Both the position numbers and the translations under genes were made by a program. Below the pieces are notes generated by a model. That model had not been told where the DNA came from. It made no database searches and worked only from the letters and a program-made list of their open reading frames with translations. Shown piece by piece: positions 36,843-44,936 of a DNA stretch of 64,000 nucleotides. How positions within the stretch are numbered: position 1 is the first letter of the stretch; each line of letters starts with the position of its first letter. Source of the DNA: JBCBWG01 sp038523925 (GTDB lineage Bacteria > Pseudomonadota > Alphaproteobacteria > Rhizobiales > Hyphomicrobiaceae); NCBI GenBank assembly GCA_038523925.1, contig JBCBIY010000001.1, positions 496,001 through 560,000 of the forward strand. The letters run 5' to 3'.

Positions 36843-36883
36843 CGTCGCCGCCATGACAAGCTGCGTGGCGCGTGCGGTGCCCG

Positions 36884-39124
36884 TTAGGCGAGGGCTGCGA
36901 GCACCCGCTCCGGTGTGAACGGCATGTGGCGCAGACGCTTGCCTGTCAGTTTCGCGAACGCATTTGCAACAGCCGGCGCCACCATTGGCGTTCCAACTTC
37001 GCCGATCTGTTTCGGCGCCGCGCCCTCGCGAACCAAATCGACCGAAATGTTCGGCATCTCGTTCATCCGCACGACGGCGTAGTCGCTGAAGTTCTGCTGT
37101 ACGACTTCGCCGTCTGCGATCGTCACGGTCTCCTTCAAAGCACTCGAGAGGCCGTAGACGATGCCGCCTTCGATCTGGTTCATCGCATTGTCCGGCGCAA
37201 CGATCAGGCCGGCATGAATGGCAGCCCAGATGTTCTCAACCGCCAGCACGCCGCTGTCGCGATCGAGCCGAACTTCGACAATGCCCGCGACCTGCGCATC
37301 GCCGTAGCCGGCAAACGCAATCCCAAGCGCGGTCTCCGAGCGTGCGGCGCCCCAGTCGGCCATCTTGGCAACGGACTGCAGCAGCCGCTGTGCCATCGGG
37401 TTCTGGCTCGTGTGGGCGAGGCGGAACTCAAGCGGGTCGCGCCCCGCCTCTGCTGCCAGTTCGTCCATGAAGGCTTCGGCTGCAAAGGCTGTGTAGCTGG
37501 CCCCGATCGCCCGCCACGGAATGATGCGGGCGCGCCGTTCCGTCAGGACGTGTTCGGCGAGGACGTCGGGGAAGTCGTAGAACTTATTCTCCGCCCCGCG
37601 CATCGCGATGATGTCCTTGGGCTCGACCTGCGCCCACCGTCGCGGATTGAAGTATGCGATGACCGACGGCGTTGCGACGCGGTGATGCCAGCCAGAAATA
37701 GTGCCGTCGCTCTGTAGGCCGGCCGCCATCCGTTGCGCCGTCAGAGGGCGGAACCAGCCGAACCTCAAGTCATCCTCGCGCGTCCAGATCACCTTGACCG
37801 GGCGGCCGACCGCCTTTGAGGACAGCAGAGCGTCGCGGACATATTCCTGCATCAGCGCCGTGCGCCGGCCGAATGAGCCGCCCATGGTCATCATGTTGAG
37901 CTTGATGAGGTCCGGAGTCGTTTCGAGGACGCTTGTGCAGGTTGCCATCGTGAAGGTCTGCGTTTGCGAGCCGACCCAGACTTCCGCGCCTTTGCCGTCC
38001 GGCGTCACATCTGCGACGACGGCCATTGGCTCGAGCTGCGCGTGGTAGGCGTAGTCAGAGCTGTAGGTGGCAGCGACCTGCTTCGGTGCGCCAGCCACCC
38101 GCGCTTTGGCGTCGCCGCGCGTATGCCAGACCGCACCCGGCGCATCGCTCTCGGCGGCTTTGCCATAGGTCTCGTGGTCCGTGTCGCTGTTTGCGTTCCG
38201 GAACTCTGAGGATGAAGACCACGTGGGCTTGAGCGCATCGCGGCCTGCGAACGCAGCCCACATCGTCTCGGCAACGACGGCAATGCCGTCGGGCAGGCGG
38301 ACGATCTCGACGACACCGTCCGTCGCCCGCGCGGCCGTGTCATCGAGCGCGGAGAGCGTCTCGCCTTCGACTGGCGCGCGCAGCACGCTCGCGTAGGCCA
38401 TGTTGGGCACGCGCACGTCGATCGCGTAGGTCGCAGCACCGCGCGTCTTCAATGGGATGTCGCGGCGCTTGACGTCGCTGCCGATGAGGCGGAACGCCGA
38501 CTGCGGCTTGAGGTCGGCCTCGGTAAGGTCCGGGACCGACGTGACGAAATCAGCCGAGGACGCAAGCGCGCCATAGCTGATGGACTTGCCGGTATCCGGA
38601 TCGGTAACGCGACCGGCTTCAGTGCGCAGGCGTGAGGCAGGTACCGACCACTGCGCGGCGGCGGTGGCGATCAACATCCGCCGGGCTTGCGCGCCGGCAA
38701 GGCGCATCGGCGGCATGTAGCTATAAACGGCTGAGCTGCCGGCCGTGTAGAGCAGGTTGCCAAAGATACGGTTTCCGAACTGCCGATCGTCGGCGTCGAG
38801 TTGCCGGATGCGGGTTGTCTCCCAATCGGCGTCGAGTTCCTCGGCCAGCATCAGCGGAAGGGCCGTTGAGCTGCCTTGGCCCATCTCCGTCGACGGGAAC
38901 ACGATCTCGCAGGCTCCGTCTGCGAAGATCTTGAGCCACGCGTTTGGCGCGGTGGCGCTGCCGGCTGCTGTGCTCGCACCATCGCTCGCGCGCGCGACCG
39001 ACTGAATGCCGCCGGCCCCAATAGCAAACGTGATGGCCGCGCTGCCTGCAACGAACATGCGCCGCGAAACGGAAGGGCCAGTCGAAGGCGCGTTCGCCGA
39101 AGTCGTGTGTGCGGTCTTGGTCAT
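36884..39124 (-). CDS. iorB: Molybdopterin-binding hydroxylase large subunit (isoquinoline 1-oxidoreductase beta type)
   Basis: 746 residues with a twin-arginine signal (SVSRRMFVAGSAAITFAIG), so the folded protein is exported with its cofactor. Two tandem xanthine-dehydrogenase-like MoCo domains: PSTEMGQGSSTALPLMLAEE, the MTMGGSFGRR segment, IIPWRAIGASYTAFAAEAF, and the C-terminal GEVGTPMVAPAVANAF with the catalytic-type glutamate. The family (IorB, aldehyde oxidases) hydroxylates N-heterocycles or oxidises aldehydes. It begins 2 bp after the Fe-S subunit gene. No cytochrome c, XdhC-type chaperone or substrate transporter is adjacent. The substrate is not predictable, and the gene symbol denotes the family only. 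Confidence 0.88.
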   Translation of the reverse strand: MTKTAHTTSANAPSTGPSVSRRMFVAGSAAITFAIGAGGIQSVARASDGASTAAGSATAPNAWLKIFADGACEIVFPSTEMGQGSSTALPLMLAEELDADWETTRIRQLDADDRQFGNRIFGNLLYTAGSSAVYSYMPPMRLAGAQARRMLIATAAAQWSVPASRLRTEAGRVTDPDTGKSISYGALASSADFVTSVPDLTEADLKPQSAFRLIGSDVKRRDIPLKTRGAATYAIDVRVPNMAYASVLRAPVEGETLSALDDTAARATDGVVEIVRLPDGIAVVAETMWAAFAGRDALKPTWSSSSEFRNANSDTDHETYGKAAESDAPGAVWHTRGDAKARVAGAPKQVAATYSSDYAYHAQLEPMAVVADVTPDGKGAEVWVGSQTQTFTMATCTSVLETTPDLIKLNMMTMGGSFGRRTALMQEYVRDALLSSKAVGRPVKVIWTREDDLRFGWFRPLTAQRMAAGLQSDGTISGWHHRVATPSVIAYFNPRRWAQVEPKDIIAMRGAENKFYDFPDVLAEHVLTERRARIIPWRAIGASYTAFAAEAFMDELAAEAGRDPLEFRLAHTSQNPMAQRLLQSVAKMADWGAARSETALGIAFAGYGDAQVAGIVEVRLDRDSGVLAVENIWAAIHAGLIVAPDNAMNQIEGGIVYGLSSALKETVTIADGEVVQQNFSDYAVVRMNEMPNISVDLVREGAAPKQIGEVGTPMVAPAVANAFAKLTGKRLRHMPFTPERVLAALA

Positions 39125-39126
39125 GA

Positions 39127-39579
39127 TTATGCCTCCCGCGCCGCGCGCGCGACGGCGCGTTCAATGCGCGTATAGGTGCCGCAACGACAAAGGTTCTGGC
39201 TCATCGCCGCGCGGATTTCCTCCGGCGTCGGCTTTGGCGTTTTGCTCAGAAGGTCTGCCGCGCGCATGATCTGGCCGCTTTGGCAGTAACCGCACTGCGG
39301 CACCTGCTCGGCAATCCAGGCGGTCTGCAGCGGATGATCATTGGTCTCTGAGAGCCCTTCGATCGTGACGACGGATTGGCCGCTGACATCGGCGACGGTC
39401 AGGAGACATGAGAATTGCGCGTCTCCGTCGACGTGGACCGTACACGCGCCGCACATGCCGACGCCGCAACCGTATTTGGTGCCCGTCAGCCCGAGGTCTT
39501 CGCGGATTGCCCAGAGCAAGGGTGTCTCTGGCGGGGCGGTCGTCTCAACTGCAGTTCCGTTCAACGTGAACTTCGTCAT
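39127..39579 (-). CDS. iorA: (2Fe-2S) iron-sulfur subunit of the molybdopterin hydroxylase
   Basis: 150 residues from the ATG at 39579, with a strong GGAGGT site; the frame opens 21 codons earlier. The N-terminal plant-type ferredoxin cluster is CGVGMCGACTVHVDGDAQFSC, where the cysteines are at about 38, 43, 46 and 58. The second cluster is in VPQCGYCQSGQIM and NLCRCGTYTRI. It passes electrons from the MoCo of the large subunit. It has no signal of its own, so export would need to be with IorB, as in related Tat systems. First gene of the pair. Confidence 0.93.
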   Translation of the reverse strand: MTKFTLNGTAVETTAPPETPLLWAIREDLGLTGTKYGCGVGMCGACTVHVDGDAQFSCLLTVADVSGQSVVTIEGLSETNDHPLQTAWIAEQVPQCGYCQSGQIMRAADLLSKTPKPTPEEIRAAMSQNLCRCGTYTRIERAVARAAREA

Positions 39580-39865
39580 CTGAACCTCCGGAATGTCTGT
39601 GAAGCTGTCGGAAGGCGGCGCGTCTCTCTGCTGGTGGCGCAATCGGTGCGCTTGATATGTGTCGCCCGGCGTCGGTGATTAGGCGGCGCCGGCAAGACAG
39701 TTTGTCCCGAACACTGCTCTTGCCGCGGAGACGTGCGCCTGGGCCGCAATTTTTCGAGGGATTACTTGGGTCTGAGATGCATCTGGCGCGCGGCAGCAAA
39801 GGTGTTCCGCTGCCGCGTGATTGATGCGTTCTCGTCTCAAATGCTGAGCGTCAGTGCGCGCTCAA

Positions 39866-40291
39866 TCAGTTTGTCTTCTGCGCGGTGTGCACGGAAATGA
39901 CCTTGTAGGGATGGTAGTCCGGCTTCGCCGACGTAAACGCGCGCGCCATGTTGGGCGCGCCGCCGGACTGGATCAGCTTGCCGGCGGCGGCAACGGATTC
40001 AAGCCGGTCCCACTGCGCGATGACGGTGACGTGTTCGCTGTCGCCGCTCCGCAGGACGCTCGCCGAGATAAACCCCGGCTGCTTGCTCATTTCGCTCGCC
40101 ATACCCGCTTCAAGCGCTTTGACGAGGTCGTCCTGGCCACCGGACTTTGGCGTGATGACATTGACCATCGTCACAATCGGCTGGTCGGCGGAGATGGTCG
40201 CCGTTTTTGGCCCGCCGGCGATCGCGGTTGCCGCTGCCGCCACCATTAGAAGGCCCGCAGCGCCGATCAGAAGCCGCTTGGATGATTGCAT
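39866..40291 (-). CDS. Exported antibiotic-biosynthesis-monooxygenase (ABM) domain protein
   Basis: 141 residues with a signal peptide (MQSSKRLLIGAAGLLMVAAA..., cleavage near AIAGG). The remaining 110 residues resemble the ABM ferredoxin-like fold: VTMVNVITPKSGGQDDLVKA, a helix, FISASVLRSGDSEHVTVIAQWDRLE and a terminal strand. Most ABM proteins are cytosolic, small and cofactor-free; an exported one is less usual. It is upstream of the iorAB genes on the same strand, 286 bp away, and an inverted repeat precedes it. Confidence 0.75.
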   Translation of the reverse strand: MQSSKRLLIGAAGLLMVAAAATAIAGGPKTATISADQPIVTMVNVITPKSGGQDDLVKALEAGMASEMSKQPGFISASVLRSGDSEHVTVIAQWDRLESVAAAGKLIQSGGAPNMARAFTSAKPDYHPYKVISVHTAQKTN

Positions 40292-40323
40292 GATGCCGTC
40301 CCTTTCTCAGTGAAATGCTGACG

Positions 40324-40371
40324 GATCACTACAGAAATGGCGCGCCCTGGCGCAAGGCAAAAATAGTGATC
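40324..40371. promoter_or_regulatory. Inverted repeat upstream of the exported ABM gene
   Basis: GATCACTA (40324-40331) and TAGTGATC (40364-40371) face each other across 32 bp, 33 bases upstream of the ABM start. The following ATAGTGATCGTTACAAAAT has the look of an operator for a TetR-type regulator, but no regulator gene is adjacent. Confidence 0.4.
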
Positions 40372-40544
40372 GTTACAAAATTATCATGCGGCACCTTATG
40401 ACCGTGTCGGTGTGGCAGACGATGGCGCCATAGACGGCGCAGTCGCCATTGGATGATGCGTGCCATCAGGGACGGGCGCACAAAGCCCATTGCTCGTGCC
40501 TGCAACTCCGGGCAAAAGCGCGCGAGTATTTTAGGAGGCCCCCC

Positions 40545-41273
40545 ATGACTTTAGCTTCGTTCCGGTACAAGCGGCTGATGCTGAAGCTGTCAGGCGAAGC
40601 GCTGATGGGGGAGACCGGCTATGGGTTTGATGTCTCGACGGGCCGCCGCATTGCCCTCGATGTTGCCGAGGCCGTCGAAGCCGGCGTGCAGCTTGGCGTT
40701 GTGGTCGGCGGCGGCAACATCTTCCGTGGCATGGCCGGCGCTGCCTCGGGCATGGACCGCGCGACGGCTGACTACATGGGCATGCTGGCGACGGTCATGA
40801 ATGCGCTGGCGTTTGCAAACGTGCTTGAGACGCTCGGCACGCGGACGCGGGTTGTCTCCGCCATCCCAATGCCGACCGTCTGTGAGGCCTATACGCGGCC
40901 GAAGGCGCTGCATCACCTGAGCGACGGCCGGGTCGTCATCTTCGCGGCCGGCACTGGCAATCCGTACTTCACGACCGACACGACCGCTGCCCTCCGCGCA
41001 ATTGAGATGAATTGCGAGGCCGTCGCCAAGGCCACGCAGGTCGACGGCGTATACTCAGCAGACCCGCAGACCAACCCGGATGCGGTCCGCTACGACCGGC
41101 TGACCTACACCGACGTGCTCGGGCGGGATCTGAAGGTCATGGACGGCGCGGCCATCGCGCTTGCTCGCGATAATGAACTTCCGGTAGTTGTGTTTTCGAT
41201 CAAAGAGCCCGGAAATCTGCTGCGCGTCTTGAAGGGCGAGGCCCACGCGACGGTGATCAGTAGCAGCAGCTAG
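40545..41273 (+). CDS. pyrH: UMP kinase
   Basis: 242 residues from the ATG at 40545 (TTAGGAGG upstream). Amino-acid-kinase fold: KRLMLKLSGEALMG at the N-terminus, VVVGGGNIFRG for the phosphate loop, DYMGMLATVMNALA, and GTGNPYFTTDTTAALRA for substrate and allosteric control. It phosphorylates UMP to UDP with ATP and is regulated by GTP/UTP. It heads the operon leading to bamA and lipid A genes. The upstream partners rpsB-tsf commonly found before it are absent. Confidence 0.97.
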   Translation: MTLASFRYKRLMLKLSGEALMGETGYGFDVSTGRRIALDVAEAVEAGVQLGVVVGGGNIFRGMAGAASGMDRATADYMGMLATVMNALAFANVLETLGTRTRVVSAIPMPTVCEAYTRPKALHHLSDGRVVIFAAGTGNPYFTTDTTAALRAIEMNCEAVAKATQVDGVYSADPQTNPDAVRYDRLTYTDVLGRDLKVMDGAAIALARDNELPVVVFSIKEPGNLLRVLKGEAHATVISSSS

Positions 41274-41335
41274 GCGCCAGGTCCGGCGCCAAGCCCACGG
41301 GCCGCACCACCACCGGTCAGGGATGGACAACGCAT

Positions 41336-41896
41336 ATGGCAGACGAGTTTAAGCTGAGCGACTACGAGCGGCGTATGACCGGCGTCATTGACTCGCTCAA
41401 GAGCGACTTCAGCGGCCTGCGCACCGGCCGCGCGAGCGCCAAGCTGCTCGACCCGATCGTGGTCGACATGTACGGGCAGAAAATGCCGATCAACCAAGTC
41501 GGCACCGTCTCGGTGCCTGAAGCGCGGATGATTTCGGTGCAGGTCTGGGACAAGGCCGCCGTCAGCGCCGTCGACAAGGCGATCCGCGAATCAAACCTCG
41601 GGCTCAATCCGGTTGTTGACGGGACGGTGCTGCGCCTGCCGATCCCGGAGCTGACCAAAGAGCGGCGCCAGGAGCTTGCAAAACTCGCGGCCAAATATGC
41701 CGAAACGGCGCGCGTCGCGGTTCGGAACGTGCGCCGCGACGGCAACGAGCAGCTGAAAAAGCTCGAGAAAAGCAATGACTTGAGCCAGGACGAGGCGCGC
41801 GGTCAGCAGACTAAGGTGCAGGAACTCACCGATCGATACGTAAATGATATCGACCAGTTGCTTAGCGCGAAGGAAGCTGAAATTAACACCGTATAG
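41336..41896 (+). CDS. frr: Ribosome recycling factor
   Basis: 186 residues. Domain I helices begin with YERRMTGVIDSLKSDFSGLRTGRAS, domain II includes LNPVVDGTVLRLPIPELTKERR, and the last helix runs to the end with the DARGQQTKVQELTDRYV-like element. With EF-G it splits post-termination ribosomes. It lies 62 bp after pyrH. No terminator follows, so transcription into uppS is expected. Confidence 0.97.
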   Translation: MADEFKLSDYERRMTGVIDSLKSDFSGLRTGRASAKLLDPIVVDMYGQKMPINQVGTVSVPEARMISVQVWDKAAVSAVDKAIRESNLGLNPVVDGTVLRLPIPELTKERRQELAKLAAKYAETARVAVRNVRRDGNEQLKKLEKSNDLSQDEARGQQTKVQELTDRYVNDIDQLLSAKEAEINTV

Positions 41897-41929
41897 GCTT
41901 CTGCTGACTTTTGCCTTTACCGGTTGACG

Positions 41930-42736
41930 ATGCCGCGCGTGCCTGCGGCCTCCTTGGGTGTGCAGAACGGACGCGACGTGGCGCAGACACTTCCAGAGCC
42001 CGTGCCGGAGCCCGCCGGCGCGGCCGTGCCCCGGCATATCGCCATCATCATGGATGGCAATGGCCGCTGGGCCAAGGCGCGTGGGCTGCCGCGTTCGCTC
42101 GGGCACCGCTCGGGCGTCGAAGCCGTGCGCCGGACGATCCGCGCCGCGATCGCGCTGCGCGTCGAATGTTTGACGCTCTATAGCTTCTCGACAGAAAACT
42201 GGTCGCGCCCGGTCCGTGAGGTTGATGACCTCATGGGGCTGATGAAGCGGTTTCTGCTGCGCGATCTCGCAGAACTGCATCAGACGGGCGTGCAGATCCG
42301 GGTTCTTGGCAGCCGAACCGGCGTTGACGCGGAGCTGCTCGCGCTGATCGACAAAGCCGTCACGCTGACGGCTGACAATGAGGCGCTGGTGCTCTGCATC
42401 GCGTTCAACTACGGCGCACGCGATGAGATCGCCGACGCCGCGCGCGATTTGGCGGTCGCGGCGGCTGAGGGTCGGATCGACCCGAAGGCCATCACCGCTG
42501 ACACCCTGAGTGAAGCGCTCACCACACGTGGACTGCCGGATCCGGACCTCCTGATCCGCACATCCGGCGAACTCCGACTGTCTAATTTTTTGCTATGGCA
42601 ACTCGCTTATGCTGAGTTTGTATTTCTTGAAGAATCCTGGCCCGACTTCGGACACGACCTTTTGGTGAAGGCGATTGACATTTATCAGTCCCGCGACCGG
42701 CGCTTCGGGGCAATTGCCTCGTCGTCGCCGGCTTGA
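41930..42736 (+). CDS. uppS: Isoprenyl transferase (undecaprenyl diphosphate synthase)
   Basis: 268 residues from the ATG at 41930 (a TTG two codons upstream is possible). The catalytic HIAIIMDGNGRWAKARGLPR segment holds the aspartate and pyrophosphate-binding residues; LTLYSFSTENWSRP and LLIRTSGELRLSNFLLWQ complete the site. It condenses FPP with IPP units to C55-PP for cell-wall, LPS and exopolysaccharide carrier lipid. The final WQLAYAEF is the family's C-terminal region. The stop overlaps the TTG start of cdsA (TTGA). Confidence 0.96.
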   Translation: MPRVPAASLGVQNGRDVAQTLPEPVPEPAGAAVPRHIAIIMDGNGRWAKARGLPRSLGHRSGVEAVRRTIRAAIALRVECLTLYSFSTENWSRPVREVDDLMGLMKRFLLRDLAELHQTGVQIRVLGSRTGVDAELLALIDKAVTLTADNEALVLCIAFNYGARDEIADAARDLAVAAAEGRIDPKAITADTLSEALTTRGLPDPDLLIRTSGELRLSNFLLWQLAYAEFVFLEESWPDFGHDLLVKAIDIYQSRDRRFGAIASSSPA

Positions 42737-43605
42737 GCGCAACCGTGACGGATGAGACGGCAGCCCCGACCGCAGCGCCTCCGGCGTCCGCGTTGACCAA
42801 GCTACATAAGCGCCTGCTCTCCGCCATCGCGATGATCGCCGGCGCTGTGTTCCTCACTTGGCTGAGCCCGGCCGTTTTCGCGCTCCTCGTCTTTGCGATC
42901 GCGACGCTGATGACCTGGGAATGGTCGCGGATGGTGCGCGGCAAAGACTTTGACCGCTTCGCGCTTTTGCAGACCGCGGTCGTCGCGGCAGTCATCGCGA
43001 TTACGCTGTTTGGCGGCGCCAACGCGGCGCTCTGGGGTGCGATGTTGATCGCCGCCGCAGCGCTCCTGGCGGTTGCGATGGGCCTTGGGCCGCTCACCGC
43101 GCTGGGTGTGGTGTATGTCGCCGTGCCGGCCGCCGCGCTCGTGTGGCTGCGCGCTTCGCCCGACTTGGGCTTCGAGGTCATCCTGTTTCTCTTCGCCGTT
43201 GTCTGGGCGACGGACAGCTTTGCGATGGTTTTTGGACAGAACGTCGGCGGCCCGCGGCTTTGGCCGGCCGTCTCGCCCAACAAGACCTGGGCGGGTGCGC
43301 TCGGCGGGCTCGCGGCGGCCGCGATCGTCGGGGCGATGTTTGCGACGTTTTTCCTGCCGGGCCAGTCCGTGGCTTACGGGCTCACCGTCGCTATGTACTT
43401 AAGCATCATGGCCCAGATAGGTGATCTCGGTGAAAGCGCGGTGAAGCGGCAGACCCGTGTGAAGGACACGTCCGGCATCATCCCCGGCCATGGCGGGGTG
43501 TTGGACCGCATGGACGGAATCGTCGGCGCGTCTGTCGCGGCAGCAGCGCTCGCGCTCGCAATCGGCTGGCAGGCGCCGGCCCGCGTGGTGCTGATAGGTG
43601 GGTAG
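42733..43605 (+). CDS. cdsA: Phosphatidate cytidylyltransferase
   Basis: 290 residues from a TTG at 42733; a GTG at 42745 is the alternative. About eight membrane helices. The CdsA signature is present near the C-terminus: ESAVKRQTRVKD followed by IIPGHGGVLDRMD. It converts phosphatidic acid and CTP into CDP-diacylglycerol at the inner membrane, the precursor of all phospholipids. Overlaps the preceding and following genes by 4 and 8 bases, typical of a tightly coupled operon. Confidence 0.96.
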   Translation: MSATVTDETAAPTAAPPASALTKLHKRLLSAIAMIAGAVFLTWLSPAVFALLVFAIATLMTWEWSRMVRGKDFDRFALLQTAVVAAVIAITLFGGANAALWGAMLIAAAALLAVAMGLGPLTALGVVYVAVPAAALVWLRASPDLGFEVILFLFAVVWATDSFAMVFGQNVGGPRLWPAVSPNKTWAGALGGLAAAAIVGAMFATFFLPGQSVAYGLTVAMYLSIMAQIGDLGESAVKRQTRVKDTSGIIPGHGGVLDRMDGIVGASVAAAALALAIGWQAPARVVLIGG

Positions 43606-44824
43606 GCCCGGCGCACGCGCGGATCACGTTCGAAGCGGTGACGGTGCGTCGCGACCGCAGTCCCTCTCGATATTCGGTGCGACCGGTTCGATCGGCACCA
43701 GCACACTGCGCATCGTCGACGCCAACCCAGAGGCCTTCGACATTGTCGCCGTGACTGCCAACGACAGTGTGCGTGAGCTTGCCGAGATCGCGATCCGGCA
43801 TCGTGCGGCGACAGCGGTCATCGCCAACCCTGACAAGTACGCCGAACTGAAATCAGCACTTGCCGGCACGCACATTGAGCCCGCGGCTGGCGAGGCGGCA
43901 GTTATCGCAGCCGCCGACCGCCCCGCAGATTGCGTAATGGCGGCAATCATGGGAGCGGCCGGCCTGCGCTCGAGCCTGGCTGCGATCCGACGTGGGGCGC
44001 GGTTGGCGCTCGCCAACAAGGAGTGCCTTGTCTGCGCCGGCGACGTGTTCATGCGCGAGGTCGCGGGCAACGATGATGCCGTGCTCTTGCCGGTCGATTC
44101 AGAGCACTCGGCCATCTTCCAGGCGTTGGAGGGCAACGCGCGTGATGGCGTCGAACAGGTCATCGTCACCGCATCAGGCGGCCCGTTCCGGACGTGGACG
44201 GCCAGCGAGATCAAGGCCGCCACGCTCGATGACGCGCTGAAGCACCCCAACTGGTCGATGGGACGCAAGATCACCGTCGACAGCGCGACGATGATGAACA
44301 AAGGCCTCGAGTTGATCGAAGCGCGCTTTCTGTTCGCCCTCGCGCCTGAGCAACTGGACGTCGTCGTCCATCCCCAGTCGATTGTTCATTCGATGGTTGC
44401 CTACAAGGACGGGTCCGTCCTCGCGCAACTCGGCATGCCGGACATGCGAACGCCCATCGCCTATGCGCTCTCCTGGCCGCGGCGGATCGACATCGATGTG
44501 CCGCGTCTCGATCTGGCCGAGCTGCAGACGTTAACCTTCGAGCGTCCCGACGAGGGACGGTTTCCAGCGCTCAGGCTCGCACGGTCTGCAATGACGGCAG
44601 GCGGCGGTGCACCGGCGGTGCTCAATGCCGCCAACGAAGTTGCCGTCGGCGCGTTTCTCGACCGGCGCATTGGCTTTACCGACATTGCCCGGACCGTGGA
44701 GACTGTGCTCGATCAGGCCGATGCGGAGGGGCTTGCGCAGCCGGCGGATGATCTGGACGCCGTCCTCGACACTGACCGGACAGCGCGCGAGTTGGCACGC
44801 CATGTGATTGGCCGGTTGTCGTGA
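43598..44824 (+). CDS. dxr: 1-deoxy-D-xylulose-5-phosphate reductoisomerase
   Basis: 408 residues from the GTG at 43598, inside the end of cdsA. NADPH-binding SLSIFGATGSIGTSTL, LALANKECLV, the metal-site segment LLPVDSEHSAIFQ, GGPFR and the flexible loop TVDSATMMNKGLELIEA followed by the substrate-binding NAANE. It makes 2-C-methyl-D-erythritol 4-phosphate in the MEP isoprenoid pathway, whose product feeds uppS in this operon. Length is typical. Confidence 0.97.
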   Translation: MGRPGARADHVRSGDGASRPQSLSIFGATGSIGTSTLRIVDANPEAFDIVAVTANDSVRELAEIAIRHRAATAVIANPDKYAELKSALAGTHIEPAAGEAAVIAAADRPADCVMAAIMGAAGLRSSLAAIRRGARLALANKECLVCAGDVFMREVAGNDDAVLLPVDSEHSAIFQALEGNARDGVEQVIVTASGGPFRTWTASEIKAATLDDALKHPNWSMGRKITVDSATMMNKGLELIEARFLFALAPEQLDVVVHPQSIVHSMVAYKDGSVLAQLGMPDMRTPIAYALSWPRRIDIDVPRLDLAELQTLTFERPDEGRFPALRLARSAMTAGGGAPAVLNAANEVAVGAFLDRRIGFTDIARTVETVLDQADAEGLAQPADDLDAVLDTDRTARELARHVIGRLS

Positions 44825-44936
44825 TTTAACGCTTTGGCTACCAAGACCGCTCCCCGCGCAACCAAGCCGCGCTAGAACGGTGCAGCCCCTCGGCGGCCGG
44901 TTGGCCCGCTGCTTTGAGCCCCACGGACCCACCCGT

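Noticed and set aside
39789..39817. 9-bp inverted repeat CGCGGCAGC/GCTGCCGCG between iorA and the ABM gene
   Set aside because: No T-run on either strand and GC-rich palindromes are frequent here; not called as a feature.
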